A stretch of 64,000 nucleotides of DNA from Myxococcales bacterium (GTDB lineage: Bacteria > Myxococcota_A > UBA9160 > UBA4427). Under the pieces are notes generated by a model. The model saw only the letters and a program-made list of their open reading frames with translations, was not told the DNA's origin and searched no databases. This document shows, in pieces, positions 18,921-28,035 of this stretch (positions are counted from its first letter, which is position 1; every line of letters begins with the position of its first letter). The position numbers were made by a program, and so were the translations under genes. The stretch lies in assembly GCA_014240165.1 (NCBI GenBank), contig JAAZXM010000012.1, positions 1-64,000 of the forward strand, in the 5' to 3' direction.

Positions 18921-20236
18921 CTCCGACCGATGCCCCAATACTCCAGCCCGTTCCTCCGAACCGTCTCGGGATCATAGATATTTCGCAGATCAACCAACTT
19001 CGGCGCTTTGAGAGCCTTCTTCAGACGATCCATCGCCAGGGCCCGAAATTCATTCCACTCCGTGACGATCACCAGCACGTCCGCCCCCTTGGCCGCGTCA
19101 TAGGCATCCTCACAGAGCGTAATTTCCGGAAGTGCGTCTGCCGCGGCGGTCATGGCCTGGGGATCGAAGGCCCGAATCGAGGCCCCTTCTTTCAGCAAAC
19201 CACGACTGATCCCGAGAGCTGAGCCTTCCCGGATATCATCCGTCTCGGGTTTGAAAGAAAGCCCAAGCATCGCAACCGTTTTGCCTGCAAGGTTGCCCCC
19301 ACACGCGTCCTGAATCTTCTCCTGAGCGTAAAGAAGCTGCCGCGCATTGACCTCCATCGCGGCTTCGACGATCTCGAATTTACGGCCGATCGAGCGAACG
19401 AAGTGGGCGGCTGCCCGGGTATCCTTGGGAAAGCAGGAACCGCCGAAGCCCGGCCCGGCGTGCAAAAATTTCGAACCAATTCGTCGATCGAGGCCCATTG
19501 CGCGTGCGACACCTTGCACATCGCCACCCACATCATCACACAGAATCGCCAATTCGTTGACGAACGATATTTTTGTCGCGAGAAAAGCATTCGCGGCGTA
19601 CTTCGAAAGCTCCGAACTGGCCAAGTCGGTAAAGACGAAAGGAGTTTCGTTGAGGAAGAGGGGTCGATAGAGATCCTTCATGATGGCCAGAGCATGGTCA
19701 TCCCCCTCCTCGGTCCCCACTACAACCCTGTCGGGCCGCAGGAAATCACCGATGGCAGCGCCTTCGCGCAGGAATTCAGGGTTCGAAACCACGCTGAAAC
19801 TGACCTCCTGATCTCGCGCGGTCAGTTCCTCTTCGATCCATCCGCGTACCTTCTTGCACGTACCCACGGGAACCGTGCTCTTGGTGACGATCACCTTATA
19901 GCCATCAATTTTCTTGCCGATCTCACGGGCAACCGCTTCGACAAAGCTGAGGTCGGTACCCTCTTCACGTGTGGAAGGGGTTCCAACCGCGATAAAGACC
20001 ACGAGTGCGTTCGAAATCGCCTGCTCGCTATCACCCGTGAAGGCAAGGCGATCGGAGCCCACACCACGTCGGACGAGATCCTCCAGACCGGGCTCGTAAA
20101 TAGGGACTTCGCCGGATCGCAGAAGCTCGATCTTCCCAGCATCCTCATCCGCACAGGTGACCTGAAGACCGAACTCTGAAAAGCAGGCGCCCGTCACGAG
20201 CCCGACATACCCGCAGCCAATCACGCAGACATTCAT
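18917..20236 (-). CDS. ugd: UDP-glucose 6-dehydrogenase (UDP-sugar dehydrogenase family)
   Basis: Oxidises a UDP-sugar twice to the uronic acid, most likely UDP-glucose to UDP-glucuronate. The 439 residues begin with the NAD-binding motif MNVCVIGCGYVGLVTGACF, and the catalytic cysteine lies in GPGFGGSCFPKD at about residue 262. The UDP-GlcNAc/ManNAc dehydrogenases WecC/WbpA are relatives; GGSCFPKDT and the ALVVFIAVGTPS pattern favour Ugd, but a ManNAc-oxidising role cannot be excluded because wecB is in the same locus. It overlaps manC by 4 nt. A 212 nt gap precedes it, with no gene seen. Confidence 0.88.
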   Translation of the reverse strand: MNVCVIGCGYVGLVTGACFSEFGLQVTCADEDAGKIELLRSGEVPIYEPGLEDLVRRGVGSDRLAFTGDSEQAISNALVVFIAVGTPSTREEGTDLSFVEAVAREIGKKIDGYKVIVTKSTVPVGTCKKVRGWIEEELTARDQEVSFSVVSNPEFLREGAAIGDFLRPDRVVVGTEEGDDHALAIMKDLYRPLFLNETPFVFTDLASSELSKYAANAFLATKISFVNELAILCDDVGGDVQGVARAMGLDRRIGSKFLHAGPGFGGSCFPKDTRAAAHFVRSIGRKFEIVEAAMEVNARQLLYAQEKIQDACGGNLAGKTVAMLGLSFKPETDDIREGSALGISRGLLKEGASIRAFDPQAMTAAADALPEITLCEDAYDAAKGADVLVIVTEWNEFRALAMDRLKKALKAPKLVDLRNIYDPETVRRNGLEYWGIGRR

Positions 20237-20448
20237 CTCTAACCTTTCCCCAATTTCTCTAGCTGTGATCGACCCGGCAGCAGTTCGGAGCGAGATGGCC
20301 CCCTTCAGCCCGGTCGGATTCTAAGGGAAAATACTCTGCCAGCGCGTCGCTACGTATTCTTATATCGCCGGGAGAGGGGAAAAACGCCTACCTGCCAGGA
20401 CGTATGGTCGAGGGTCGCCCGCTGAAACCTTCCACGACGAGCGGGGCC

Positions 20449-21450
20449 CTACCTCGTCCCGGGATCGCCGAGGCGAACTCCGTGGATCTTCTGCTGCGCC
20501 TCCAGATCCGCATCCACCATCAGTTTGACCAATTCGGAAAAGCTCGTCTTGGCCGTCCAGCCGAGTTCCTTCTCCGCCTTGCGAGCATCGGCCAGGAGAG
20601 TATCAACCTCTGCGGGGCGCTGGAGATTCTTGTCCGCGCGAACGAAATCCTCGGGATCGAGATCGAGGTGGGCAAATGCAAGTTCGTAGCACTGCCGGAC
20701 GGAATTCTGGGAGCCGGTTCCGATCACGTAGTCAACGGGCTCTTCGTTTTGAAGCATTCGCCACATGGCATCGACGTACTCCGCCGCATAACCCCAATCA
20801 CGCCGCGCCTCGACATTGCCGAGCTTCAGTTCGTCCTGCAGACCGAGCTTGATGCGAGCAGCGCTCTCCGTAATTTTCCTCGTAACGAACTCCCGACCGC
20901 GACGCGGCGACTCATGATTGAACAGAATCCCGGAGACGGCGAAGAGGTCGTAGCTCTCCCGATAATTAACCGTGATCCAATGACCGTAGAGTTTGGCCAC
21001 CGCGTAGGGACTTCGGGGATAGAAGTCTGTCGTTTCGCTCTGAGGTACCTCTGTCACCCGCCCGAACATTTCTGAACTCGAGGCCTGGTAAAAACGAATC
21101 TCGGGGTCAATGGTCCGGATGGCGTCCAACATGCGCGTAACACCTAGAGCGGTGTATTCGCCGGTCAGTGAAGGCTGTACCCACGACGTGGGAACGAAGG
21201 ATTGGGCGCCCAGATTATAGATCTCTTTGGGCTCGGCAAGCCGAATCGCTGTCTCAAGGGAAACCTGATCGAGGAGATCCGCCTGGTGCAGATTGAGCCG
21301 CGAGTGAATATGCGCGATTCGCTCGAAAGTTTCGGTGCTCGAACGACGGACCAAGCCGTGTACGGTGTACCCCTTCTCCAGCAGTAATTCCGCCAGATAG
21401 GAACCGTCCTGACCGGTGATTCCGGTAATCAGGGCAGACCGCGCTGTCAC
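20449..21450 (-). CDS. gmd: GDP-mannose 4,6-dehydratase
   Basis: Converts GDP-mannose to GDP-4-keto-6-deoxymannose, precursor of GDP-fucose, GDP-rhamnose or GDP-perosamine. A 333-residue extended SDR: NAD(P) motif [14 protein letters not shown] at the N-terminus, catalytic [22 protein letters not shown] containing the Tyr-x3-Lys pair, and the family block FNHESPRRG. No GDP-fucose synthase, Rmd reductase or perosamine aminotransferase follows, so the final sugar cannot be read from this window. Its start overlaps the preceding transferase stop by 4 nt (ATGA), indicating coupling. Confidence 0.95.
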   Translation of the reverse strand: MTARSALITGITGQDGSYLAELLLEKGYTVHGLVRRSSTETFERIAHIHSRLNLHQADLLDQVSLETAIRLAEPKEIYNLGAQSFVPTSWVQPSLTGEYTALGVTRMLDAIRTIDPEIRFYQASSSEMFGRVTEVPQSETTDFYPRSPYAVAKLYGHWITVNYRESYDLFAVSGILFNHESPRRGREFVTRKITESAARIKLGLQDELKLGNVEARRDWGYAAEYVDAMWRMLQNEEPVDYVIGTGSQNSVRQCYELAFAHLDLDPEDFVRADKNLQRPAEVDTLLADARKAEKELGWTAKTSFSELVKLMVDADLEAQQKIHGVRLGDPGTR

Positions 21451-22568
21451 TTGGCTCCCTCCTCGGATTGCTCCTCAGCGGACCCCGCAATATCTCTTCG
21501 AGGCCCGTGGGATTCGCTTTCTACTTTTTCGAAACCCAATACGTCAAGATTCTTCAGCAATCTCAACGTGAGAATCACCACGGCGATCAAGAAAATATAG
21601 GCGGAGTACCCATGTAGATCCACGAAAGAAATGGCAATGATTCCGAAACACAGCGTCTGAAAATAGAGCCAAAGAACAGCCTTCCGTTCGGAACCTTCTC
21701 GCGCAAGCAGGAGATGGTGCATGTGCTGCTTATCCGCCGAGAAAATCCCCTTCCCTGCTCGGATACGACGAATCACGGAGAGGGCCGTGTCGAGGAGAGG
21801 AATGGCCAGCGCCAGCAGCGGAACGATGAACGTGAGAAGTGTGGCCTTCTTATAGCCTTCCAGGGAAACCAGGGCTAGGGCGAAACCGATAAAGAGCGCA
21901 CCCGCATCTCCAAGGAAGATCCGAGCGGGAGGAAAGTTGAAGGGCAGAAACCCAAGCAGAGCTCCGAGCATGGCCATCGCGATCAACAAGCCAGTGAGTT
22001 GATCTGCCTGAAAACAAATAATGGCCAGAGTTCCCGCGATGATGGCACCGATTCCTGTCGTCAGGCCGTCGAGCCCATCGATGAGGTTCATCGCATTGGT
22101 CACCACCATCATCCAGCCCAACGTGAATAACCAGGACAGCCACTCCGGCAGCATATGCGTCACAAGCGTGAAGGGATTCGTGAAGTAGTCGATCACGAAA
22201 CCCGCGTTGATCGCGATCATTGCGGCGAGAATCTGAAAAGGAATCTTCTGCCAGGCACCCAGGTAGAAACGGTCATCCCAGGCCCCGACCATCACCAAGA
22301 GCATTCCACCGGCCATGAATGCGGCCAAGTGCTCGCGCACCCTGTCTACCTCGGATTGATCCGCCACGACCACGAACGCAAAGAGGCCGGTCGCGCATCC
22401 AGCGACAACCGCCAACCCGCCAAGCAGGGGAATGCCCTGGCGGTCGCTTACCTTACGTTCGCTGGGGCGATCGATCACATTGAGCATCGTCGCCAATTTT
22501 CCGGCCAGCGGCGTCAGCACTGCTGTAGCCAAGGCTGCCAGTAAAAAAGCGAGAATCAGCGGAAGCAT
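21447..22568 (-). CDS. WecA/MraY-type polyprenyl-phosphate sugar-1-phosphate transferase
   Basis: Integral membrane enzyme that would start repeat-unit synthesis by moving a HexNAc-1-phosphate from a UDP-sugar to undecaprenyl phosphate. About ten hydrophobic segments are visible from [12 protein letters not shown] to the C-terminus. Diagnostic loops are [31 protein letters not shown] with the catalytic Asp cluster, [11 protein letters not shown] and a cytoplasmic HMHH (KQHMHHLLL). I place the start at ATG 22568 (373 residues); a GTG two codons upstream is possible. The C-terminus adds a charged tail of about 25 residues. It follows the tyrosine kinase by 55 nt and overlaps gmd. Confidence 0.9.
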   Translation of the reverse strand: MLPLILAFLLAALATAVLTPLAGKLATMLNVIDRPSERKVSDRQGIPLLGGLAVVAGCATGLFAFVVVADQSEVDRVREHLAAFMAGGMLLVMVGAWDDRFYLGAWQKIPFQILAAMIAINAGFVIDYFTNPFTLVTHMLPEWLSWLFTLGWMMVVTNAMNLIDGLDGLTTGIGAIIAGTLAIICFQADQLTGLLIAMAMLGALLGFLPFNFPPARIFLGDAGALFIGFALALVSLEGYKKATLLTFIVPLLALAIPLLDTALSVIRRIRAGKGIFSADKQHMHHLLLAREGSERKAVLWLYFQTLCFGIIAISFVDLHGYSAYIFLIAVVILTLRLLKNLDVLGFEKVESESHGPRRDIAGSAEEQSEEGAK

Positions 22569-22623
22569 TTCCACGATGGGCCTTCCAGGTACCGGGCCTA
22601 GCCGGCGGCATCCCCGCGAGGTA

Positions 22624-23469
22624 TCACGAGTAGCTTCTCCGAACTGACTCGGACTCGGTTCCGTTGAGCAGGAGGCCAAGGACCCTCCGCTGATCGAGAA
22701 CTTCGAGCACCGCTTCAACATCCTGCTTCGGAGTCACTCCGGCTCGAACGACCAGAACAACTCCATCGCTGAATTCGGAAACAGTCTTTGCATCGGGCAA
22801 TCCAAGACATGCAGGTGTATCGAGAATGATCTGGTCGTACGACTCTCCGAGCTTCGCAATCGTCTCGGACATCGCATTCGAAGCTAGAAGTTCCGAAGGG
22901 TTTTCCGGTCGAGTACGAACGGGCAGAACGTCCATATTCAAGCTATCGACTTTTGAAATGGCGTCTCCGAGATCCGCGCTCCCATCCAGCACCTCGGCCA
23001 GACCGACCACGGGCTCGATCCCAAGGCTCGTATGGATCCTCGGCCGACGGAAATCACAATCCACCAAAAGCACCTTCCGACCGACGCTCATCGAGGTCAC
23101 AATCGCAAGATTGATGGATGCCATACTCTTTCCTTCACCGGCATTCGCGCTCACCACTGCAACCGTCTTGATGAGTTGTTGGCTCGCAAGGGAGTCAATG
23201 CGTCCGCGCAAGGTGCGAAATTGTTCGGCGGCTACGGAATCGGGTTGAAGCATCGCAATACGTCGTTTGTTGATTTCCCCTGCGGTCTCCTTGGCCGAAA
23301 TCACCTTCTTCGAAAGAGACTTGGCTCGATCGAAGAGCCCATCCTTCTGCGTGGGCGCGGTCGCAGGAGTCGTGTCCCATTCCGCAGGCGCGAGGGGAGC
23401 CGGCTCACCGACAAGCTTTCGCCGACGTTGAGCCTCAGCCCGCTGAAGTGCTTCGTAATGCTTGGCCAT
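22624..23469 (-). CDS. BY-type tyrosine kinase of the exosortase-associated EPS system
   Basis: Cytoplasmic ATPase domain that works with the chain-length protein to control polysaccharide length. Walker A is SANAGEGKSMASINLA at about residues 107-122, Walker A' VLLVDCDFRRPR, Walker B IILDTPACLGLPDA. An N-terminal stretch of about 70 residues is basic and precedes the kinase core, as in the XrtA-associated kinase family. The C-terminus ends SVRRSYS: only one tyrosine is present where such kinases usually carry a tyrosine cluster. The start ATG at 23469 has an upstream AGGAAGG; the frame is open 30 codons further back. It lies 16 nt downstream of the ATPase gene. Confidence 0.87.
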   Translation of the reverse strand: MAKHYEALQRAEAQRRRKLVGEPAPLAPAEWDTTPATAPTQKDGLFDRAKSLSKKVISAKETAGEINKRRIAMLQPDSVAAEQFRTLRGRIDSLASQQLIKTVAVVSANAGEGKSMASINLAIVTSMSVGRKVLLVDCDFRRPRIHTSLGIEPVVGLAEVLDGSADLGDAISKVDSLNMDVLPVRTRPENPSELLASNAMSETIAKLGESYDQIILDTPACLGLPDAKTVSEFSDGVVLVVRAGVTPKQDVEAVLEVLDQRRVLGLLLNGTESESVRRSYS

Positions 23470-23485
23470 ACTAGCCCTTACCTTC

Positions 23486-24388
23486 CTACTGGCGGAAGAA
23501 CCTGAGGAGACTTCTTGCCCCCCGCCATTTGCCTTCTGCGGAATGATCGATATTACCATGGCCGTCGGTCATGGTTGGACTCTCCGTCATGTCCAAATCG
23601 CTGGCTGCTTCCCTTATCATTTTCGCATCAATCGTCTTCTGGTCTCTTGCAAAACCCATCAACAATGCGCTGTCGCACAAAACGTTCACCAGTCGCGGCG
23701 TACCTCCAGAGATCCGATAGAGAGCCCGGAGCGCTCCGCGCTTGAAAATTCGCCCACCAGTGTGGCCCGCTCGACGAAGCCTGTCCTCGACATATTCCCT
23801 GGTCTCGTCTTCGTCGAATGGCCTCAGGTGATGGCTGAGCGCTATCCGCTGTCGAAGCTGCCGGAGTTCAGGCTTGCGAAGCATTTCCTTCAACTCAGGC
23901 TGACCAACGAGCATGATCTGGATCAGCTTCGAACGTGGCGTCTCCAAGTTCGACAGCAGCCGAATCTCCTCCAGCATTTCGATCGAGAGATTCTGCGCTT
24001 CATCGACAATCAACAAGGTCTTCTCATTCTTGCCAAGGCGCTCGATCAGGTATTCATTGAGTTGCAGAAGGTAATCTGCTTTGTGGTTTCTCCTCGGCTT
24101 GATGTCGAGTTCCTCGAAGAGAACGCGGAAGAAACCCAGGGGGGTCAGCCTCGGGTTGAAGATGAAAGCAGATTTGGTTGCCGAATCGAGTTGACCGAGC
24201 AGCGCGTGAAGCAGGGTCGTCTTGCCTGTACCCACCTCGCCGGTCAGCATTACGAAGCCCTTGCCGGCCTTCACGCCGTAGACGAGCGTCGCCAAACCTT
24301 CTCGATGAGCCTCACCCAAGAAAAGAAAACTCGGGTCCGGAGTCATCTCAAATGGCGGCTTTACCAATCCGTAATATTCAAAATACAT
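23486..24388 (-). CDS. ExeA/XrtA-associated AAA ATPase
   Basis: A 300-residue cytoplasmic AAA ATPase with Walker A LTGEVGTGKTTLLHAL (GKT at 55-57), Walker B TLLIVDEAQNL and a sensor region LVGQPELKEMLR. The start YFEYYGLVKPPFEMTPDP is the classic opening of ExeA/GspA-like ATPases, and of the ATPase regularly found in XrtA/PEP-CTERM EPS loci. Unlike ExeA it has no transmembrane or peptidoglycan-binding C-terminal part; it ends in a short basic tail. It lies 27 nt after the chain-length gene and 16 nt before the kinase. The exact role in EPS secretion is unknown. Confidence 0.87.
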   Translation of the reverse strand: MYFEYYGLVKPPFEMTPDPSFLFLGEAHREGLATLVYGVKAGKGFVMLTGEVGTGKTTLLHALLGQLDSATKSAFIFNPRLTPLGFFRVLFEELDIKPRRNHKADYLLQLNEYLIERLGKNEKTLLIVDEAQNLSIEMLEEIRLLSNLETPRSKLIQIMLVGQPELKEMLRKPELRQLRQRIALSHHLRPFDEDETREYVEDRLRRAGHTGGRIFKRGALRALYRISGGTPRLVNVLCDSALLMGFARDQKTIDAKMIREAASDLDMTESPTMTDGHGNIDHSAEGKWRGARSLLRFFRQ

Positions 24389-24415
24389 ACAACCCTCGGT
24401 AAGATATCGGAGGTC

Positions 24416-26056
24416 CTAACCCAAAAACCAAGAGCGATGGGACGCCCTTGCCTGCTCGTCGTCCTCTACCGGATCTTCTTCGACTTCGTCCGCGGTTGCG
24501 AATACCGCCACGTCGTTGACAACTATATAGGTCACAGCTCCACCGATCAGGCAGAAGACAGCGACTACCCCCGCTGCTAGAGCATCTCGAATAAAACGCC
24601 GTCGCCGAGCATCGAAATCCGCTTGAAGCATGATCGCCGGAATCGACGCAAGCACGGGCACGTTCGTCGCACTCTGGAGGCTGCGGGAATCACGGACCGA
24701 CGTATCGAGCGTTTCCAATACAAGACCGACTGCCCCTCCCAGACCTACACCCATCACCAGGCCCAAGAAGAGAATCAAATACCGATTGGGCGAACTGGGC
24801 CTCGGAGCCGGGAAGGCTGATTCGAGAATTCGAAACTGCTCACCCAATTGCTTCCGCTCGAGGTCGGCCTGTACGCTTGCCTGCTGTCTGCGGGCGCTGA
24901 AATCCTGAAAAGAGACATTCAGGTGGCTGTACTCCCGAGCCAGTGCTTCCAGCCTCGCCGCCACTGCCGGAGTGGCGCTGATTCGTTCCCGGGCGGCTTC
25001 CGCTTGCTCGGTCAGACGTTCGATATCTCGTTTGGCGGCCGCAACTCGGAGCCCTGCACGCCGCTCCTCGGACTTTGCGTTCTGCTCCGCATAGGAGCCA
25101 ACTTCATCCTCTTCCCCCTCACCCTCGTTCTCGATCCGTTCATCAATAAGAGCCAACTCCTGCTTCGCTTGGACCATGTCCGGGTGGCGGTCAGTAAAGC
25201 CCCTGGCTTTCATCATCGAGAGTTCTGCCTCGACTACCTTTCGGCGATAGGCAGGACTCGCCTGGTCATTTGCTCCCGTCAGGGCACCGGCGGTGAGTAC
25301 CTGATTCTTCCAGAAAGATTCGTCGCTCTCGGCGAGATCAAGCGAGCGCTGAACCTCCCGCAGTTGGCCCACGGAAGTCTGGTAGGCCTCCTGGTTATCA
25401 GCCAATTCTTCAGGGAGGTGACCGGAGTTTTCGTCCTTGACCTCCTTGATCTCCTCTTCGACGGCCCCTAATTGCTGGCTCAATTGCGCGATCGAGTCCT
25501 GCATGAAGTCAAGACTCTGCTGCGAGACGTTTACCCGAGCATCGATATTGGCTTCGAGAAAATCGTTCGCAATACTCTGCGCCACGAGAGCCGCGGTCTG
25601 AGAGGATCTGGACCGGTAGGTGATCTTGAAGGAATTGAATTCGACCTCTCGCAACTTTCGCTGCTTTCCTTCAAGCGCACTCAGTACGGGTTGAACAGCC
25701 ACGTCGCGACGCATGATATCGATGACTTCAGATCGCTGGAGCCGGGCAGATTCTTCCGGATAGAGATCAAATTCGTCGATCAAACGCGAAAGTCGAGGGC
25801 GGCTGAGGATCTCAGCCGTCATGATACCCAGACGCTCCTTCAGGTCGCTCTCTCGCACACCCGCGCTGACGAGTCCTTCGTTCACCGCTTGAGGTTCGAC
25901 CAGGATCGTCGCGTACGACGAGTACTCGTTAGGGAGCCCCATCGCGATCCAATAGGCCGCGAGAAAAATCGCTCCCGCGACCATCGCCATCAGCTTGGCG
26001 CGGCGGCGCAGCGTTCCAATGATGTCGGGTATCTGGGGAGCCTGTTGACTATTCAT
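24416..26056 (-). CDS. Polysaccharide chain-length determinant / Wzz-type co-polymerase
   Basis: A 546-residue inner-membrane protein. TM1 is about residues 21-40 (MAMVAGAIFLAAYWIAMGL); a long periplasmic region from about 45 to 440 contains predicted coiled coils (Gln/Glu-rich 180-260 and 320-400). TM2 lies around 445-470 and is followed by VLETLDTSVRDSRSL, a proline-poor segment with the usual C-terminal loop, then a third hydrophobic stretch near 505-525 and an acidic tail ending SHRSWFLG. This matches the XrtA-associated chain-length family. It lies 76 nt after the outer-membrane barrel gene. Third hydrophobic segment and acidic tail are the unusual parts. Confidence 0.87.
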   Translation of the reverse strand: MNSQQAPQIPDIIGTLRRRAKLMAMVAGAIFLAAYWIAMGLPNEYSSYATILVEPQAVNEGLVSAGVRESDLKERLGIMTAEILSRPRLSRLIDEFDLYPEESARLQRSEVIDIMRRDVAVQPVLSALEGKQRKLREVEFNSFKITYRSRSSQTAALVAQSIANDFLEANIDARVNVSQQSLDFMQDSIAQLSQQLGAVEEEIKEVKDENSGHLPEELADNQEAYQTSVGQLREVQRSLDLAESDESFWKNQVLTAGALTGANDQASPAYRRKVVEAELSMMKARGFTDRHPDMVQAKQELALIDERIENEGEGEEDEVGSYAEQNAKSEERRAGLRVAAAKRDIERLTEQAEAARERISATPAVAARLEALAREYSHLNVSFQDFSARRQQASVQADLERKQLGEQFRILESAFPAPRPSSPNRYLILFLGLVMGVGLGGAVGLVLETLDTSVRDSRSLQSATNVPVLASIPAIMLQADFDARRRRFIRDALAAGVVAVFCLIGGAVTYIVVNDVAVFATADEVEEDPVEDDEQARASHRSWFLG

Positions 26057-26132
26057 CTTCTACTTCTGCTCTTTTTCTGTGAGCCCCTGAGGAACGCTTC
26101 CCCAGGAGTCGGGTTCTCTGTCCGAGCTCTGC

Positions 26133-27386
26133 TCAGAAGACATAGGGATCAAACTCGTAGTTCAAGGTAATCGCACCGGAAATATTATCTTGCTTCGGCT
26201 GAGATAGACCATTGACCAGGTTCTCGATCCAGCGCTGGTAGCGAAGACGCATGCTCAAGCGAACTCGATCATCCAAGCGGCGAGTCGCCTGCAAGGAGAC
26301 CCAGACCTGGTCGAGCCGAAAATCTTGCGTGACAGGGATGATCAGTCCCGTGTTCCCGTCGATAAAAAGAACATTGTCGACCGTCGTCCGTCGACTCCAG
26401 CCCAACCCACTCGTCAGCCTCCAGAGTTCATCGGGACTGAGGTTCATCGAGAGAGAAACCGTGTCATTCACGGAGGTCCTGCTCGTTCCCGCCGACGGGT
26501 CCTCGTTCCTTCTGTAGCGCAAATGCCACTTCGCCTTCTTGAAATTCCTCTTGAGAGAGAGATCCATAAAGTACGTCGTATCCGTAGCGGATACCGGCTC
26601 CGGCAGGCCTTCGACCCGTCCCGGCAGGGTGCGGATTGTAGTGGGGCCACCCTCGAACTCGACCTTCAGAGTTCGCGAAATCTCGTAAGAGCCCAGCAAG
26701 TTGACGTTGACAATAGTCACCGATGAGCCTCCGGCTCTCGGCTGGGCTTCGAACATCCGATGTCGCGCCACCAGGCTGCCCCCAAGGCTGAACTTACTGT
26801 TCAACGCCCGCGTATAGGACGTTGTAAAGCCGACCGATTTATTTCCGATGTTGTTCGAATCGGGGTATGAATAGTCCTGAAAGTCAAAGCTCAGGCCGAG
26901 GTTCGACCGGGCATTCAGTCTCCGGGAATAGTTGAGCCCGGCCAATCCGCGTTCAGTACTGCCTGCGCTTGATGCCACAAAATCGGAAGATCCATCGGGG
27001 TTGACTTGGGAGATCGCTCGGATTGACCGGTATTCCGCAAAACCGGCACTCGCACCAAGGCGATCACGCGGAGTAAAATTGAAGCTGGCGGATCCATCCG
27101 CAGCTTGATCCAACCCGTTGACCCCGTCCGAACGAAAATAACCGGTGTAGGAGGGGCGGTAGGTCATGCTGTATCGACCTGTGCCTATATCGCCGAAATC
27201 TCCACTGATATTGGCCCTCGGTTGCAGCCGGTACGTCCCATCCCCCACCGGATCCGAGATGGACCCAAAGGCGTTAGTCTGCCCTTCGATCGCCTGATCG
27301 ACGTCAAGATCGAACTGATGTCCGCTTGCAGAAGCAGCGGCAATCATGATCGCGCACCAGGGCACAAGGATGAGACGAAGTTGCAC
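26133..27386 (-). CDS. Outer-membrane beta-barrel protein of the XrtA-type EPS locus
   Basis: A 417-residue protein with an N-terminal signal peptide (about residues 1-21, ending ASASGHQ) and then alternating short amphipathic strands through to a C-terminal aromatic, FDPYVF, the usual signal for BAM insertion. Many strands of the type RLSMRLRYQRW and TVSLSMNLSPDE are seen. Position between the export lipoprotein and the chain-length gene matches the TIGR03016-like outer-membrane protein of exosortase loci. Probably forms or supports the outer-membrane exit for the polysaccharide (inference). The start is GTG at 27386, 9 nt after the previous stop; an alternative start further in would damage the signal peptide. 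Confidence 0.8.
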   Translation of the reverse strand: MQLRLILVPWCAIMIAAASASGHQFDLDVDQAIEGQTNAFGSISDPVGDGTYRLQPRANISGDFGDIGTGRYSMTYRPSYTGYFRSDGVNGLDQAADGSASFNFTPRDRLGASAGFAEYRSIRAISQVNPDGSSDFVASSAGSTERGLAGLNYSRRLNARSNLGLSFDFQDYSYPDSNNIGNKSVGFTTSYTRALNSKFSLGGSLVARHRMFEAQPRAGGSSVTIVNVNLLGSYEISRTLKVEFEGGPTTIRTLPGRVEGLPEPVSATDTTYFMDLSLKRNFKKAKWHLRYRRNEDPSAGTSRTSVNDTVSLSMNLSPDELWRLTSGLGWSRRTTVDNVLFIDGNTGLIIPVTQDFRLDQVWVSLQATRRLDDRVRLSMRLRYQRWIENLVNGLSQPKQDNISGAITLNYEFDPYVF

Positions 27387-27395
27387 AAATTCTCT

Positions 27396-27995
27396 CTACT
27401 CGGGGATGACAATCGTGTCACCGGGTTCGACCAGAATATTGGACTCCGGCTCCTTGCCGGCGACGTAGGCCGAGTAATTGAAGCGGTAGGAGACCATACC
27501 TTCGGGCGTCGGACGAAGAACTCGAATATCCGATCGATTCGCCCAGGTATTAAATCCGCCCACCGCTGCGATCACTTCCAGGACTCGCATCTGCCGATTG
27601 AGCGGTAGCGTCCCTGCCCGCAAAACCCCGCCCACCACCGTAACCGTCTGACTATTGGCTTGAAGCACGATCACGGTGACACTGGGTGAGCTGATATACT
27701 CGGCAAGTTTTCCGCTGATGACTTCCTTGAGCTCCGCAGGGGTCAACCCTTCGGCCTGAATATCGTCAAGCAGGGGCACTGAAATTTTGCCATCGCTCCG
27801 CACTGGAACTTCAACACTCAGCTCCGGATTCTTCCAGACCGTGATCCGCAAGATATCGGGAATGCCAATCACGTAAGGAACCCGCAAGCCAAGCAGCTCA
27901 TCCGGCGGCGGATCAGCGGCTGGACGAGCGCATGCTGTGCCCAACAGCGCCAAGGCGATGAGCCAACCGAACGCCACAAGCAAATTGCGCCGCAT
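27396..27995 (-). CDS. Polysaccharide export lipoprotein (Wza/BexD type, short form)
   Basis: A 199-residue lipoprotein. The signal segment MRRNLLVAFGWLIALALLGT is followed by ACA with a cysteine as the likely lipidation site. YVIGIPDILRITVWKNPELS opens the polysaccharide-export domain, and two SLBB-like beta-grasp segments follow (TVTVVGGVLRAGTLPL and ILVEPGDTIVIPE). This is the short form found in XrtA loci rather than the 350-residue Wza. I start at ATG 27995, which has AGGAGA about 12 nt upstream; an in-frame ATG at 28046 would run into the end of the regulator gene. Stop is TAG. Confidence 0.88.
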   Translation of the reverse strand: MRRNLLVAFGWLIALALLGTACARPAADPPPDELLGLRVPYVIGIPDILRITVWKNPELSVEVPVRSDGKISVPLLDDIQAEGLTPAELKEVISGKLAEYISSPSVTVIVLQANSQTVTVVGGVLRAGTLPLNRQMRVLEVIAAVGGFNTWANRSDIRVLRPTPEGMVSYRFNYSAYVAGKEPESNILVEPGDTIVIPE

Positions 27996-28035
27996 GGCCA
28001 CTGCACTCTCCTGATTTACAGAAAGATCGCGCGAA

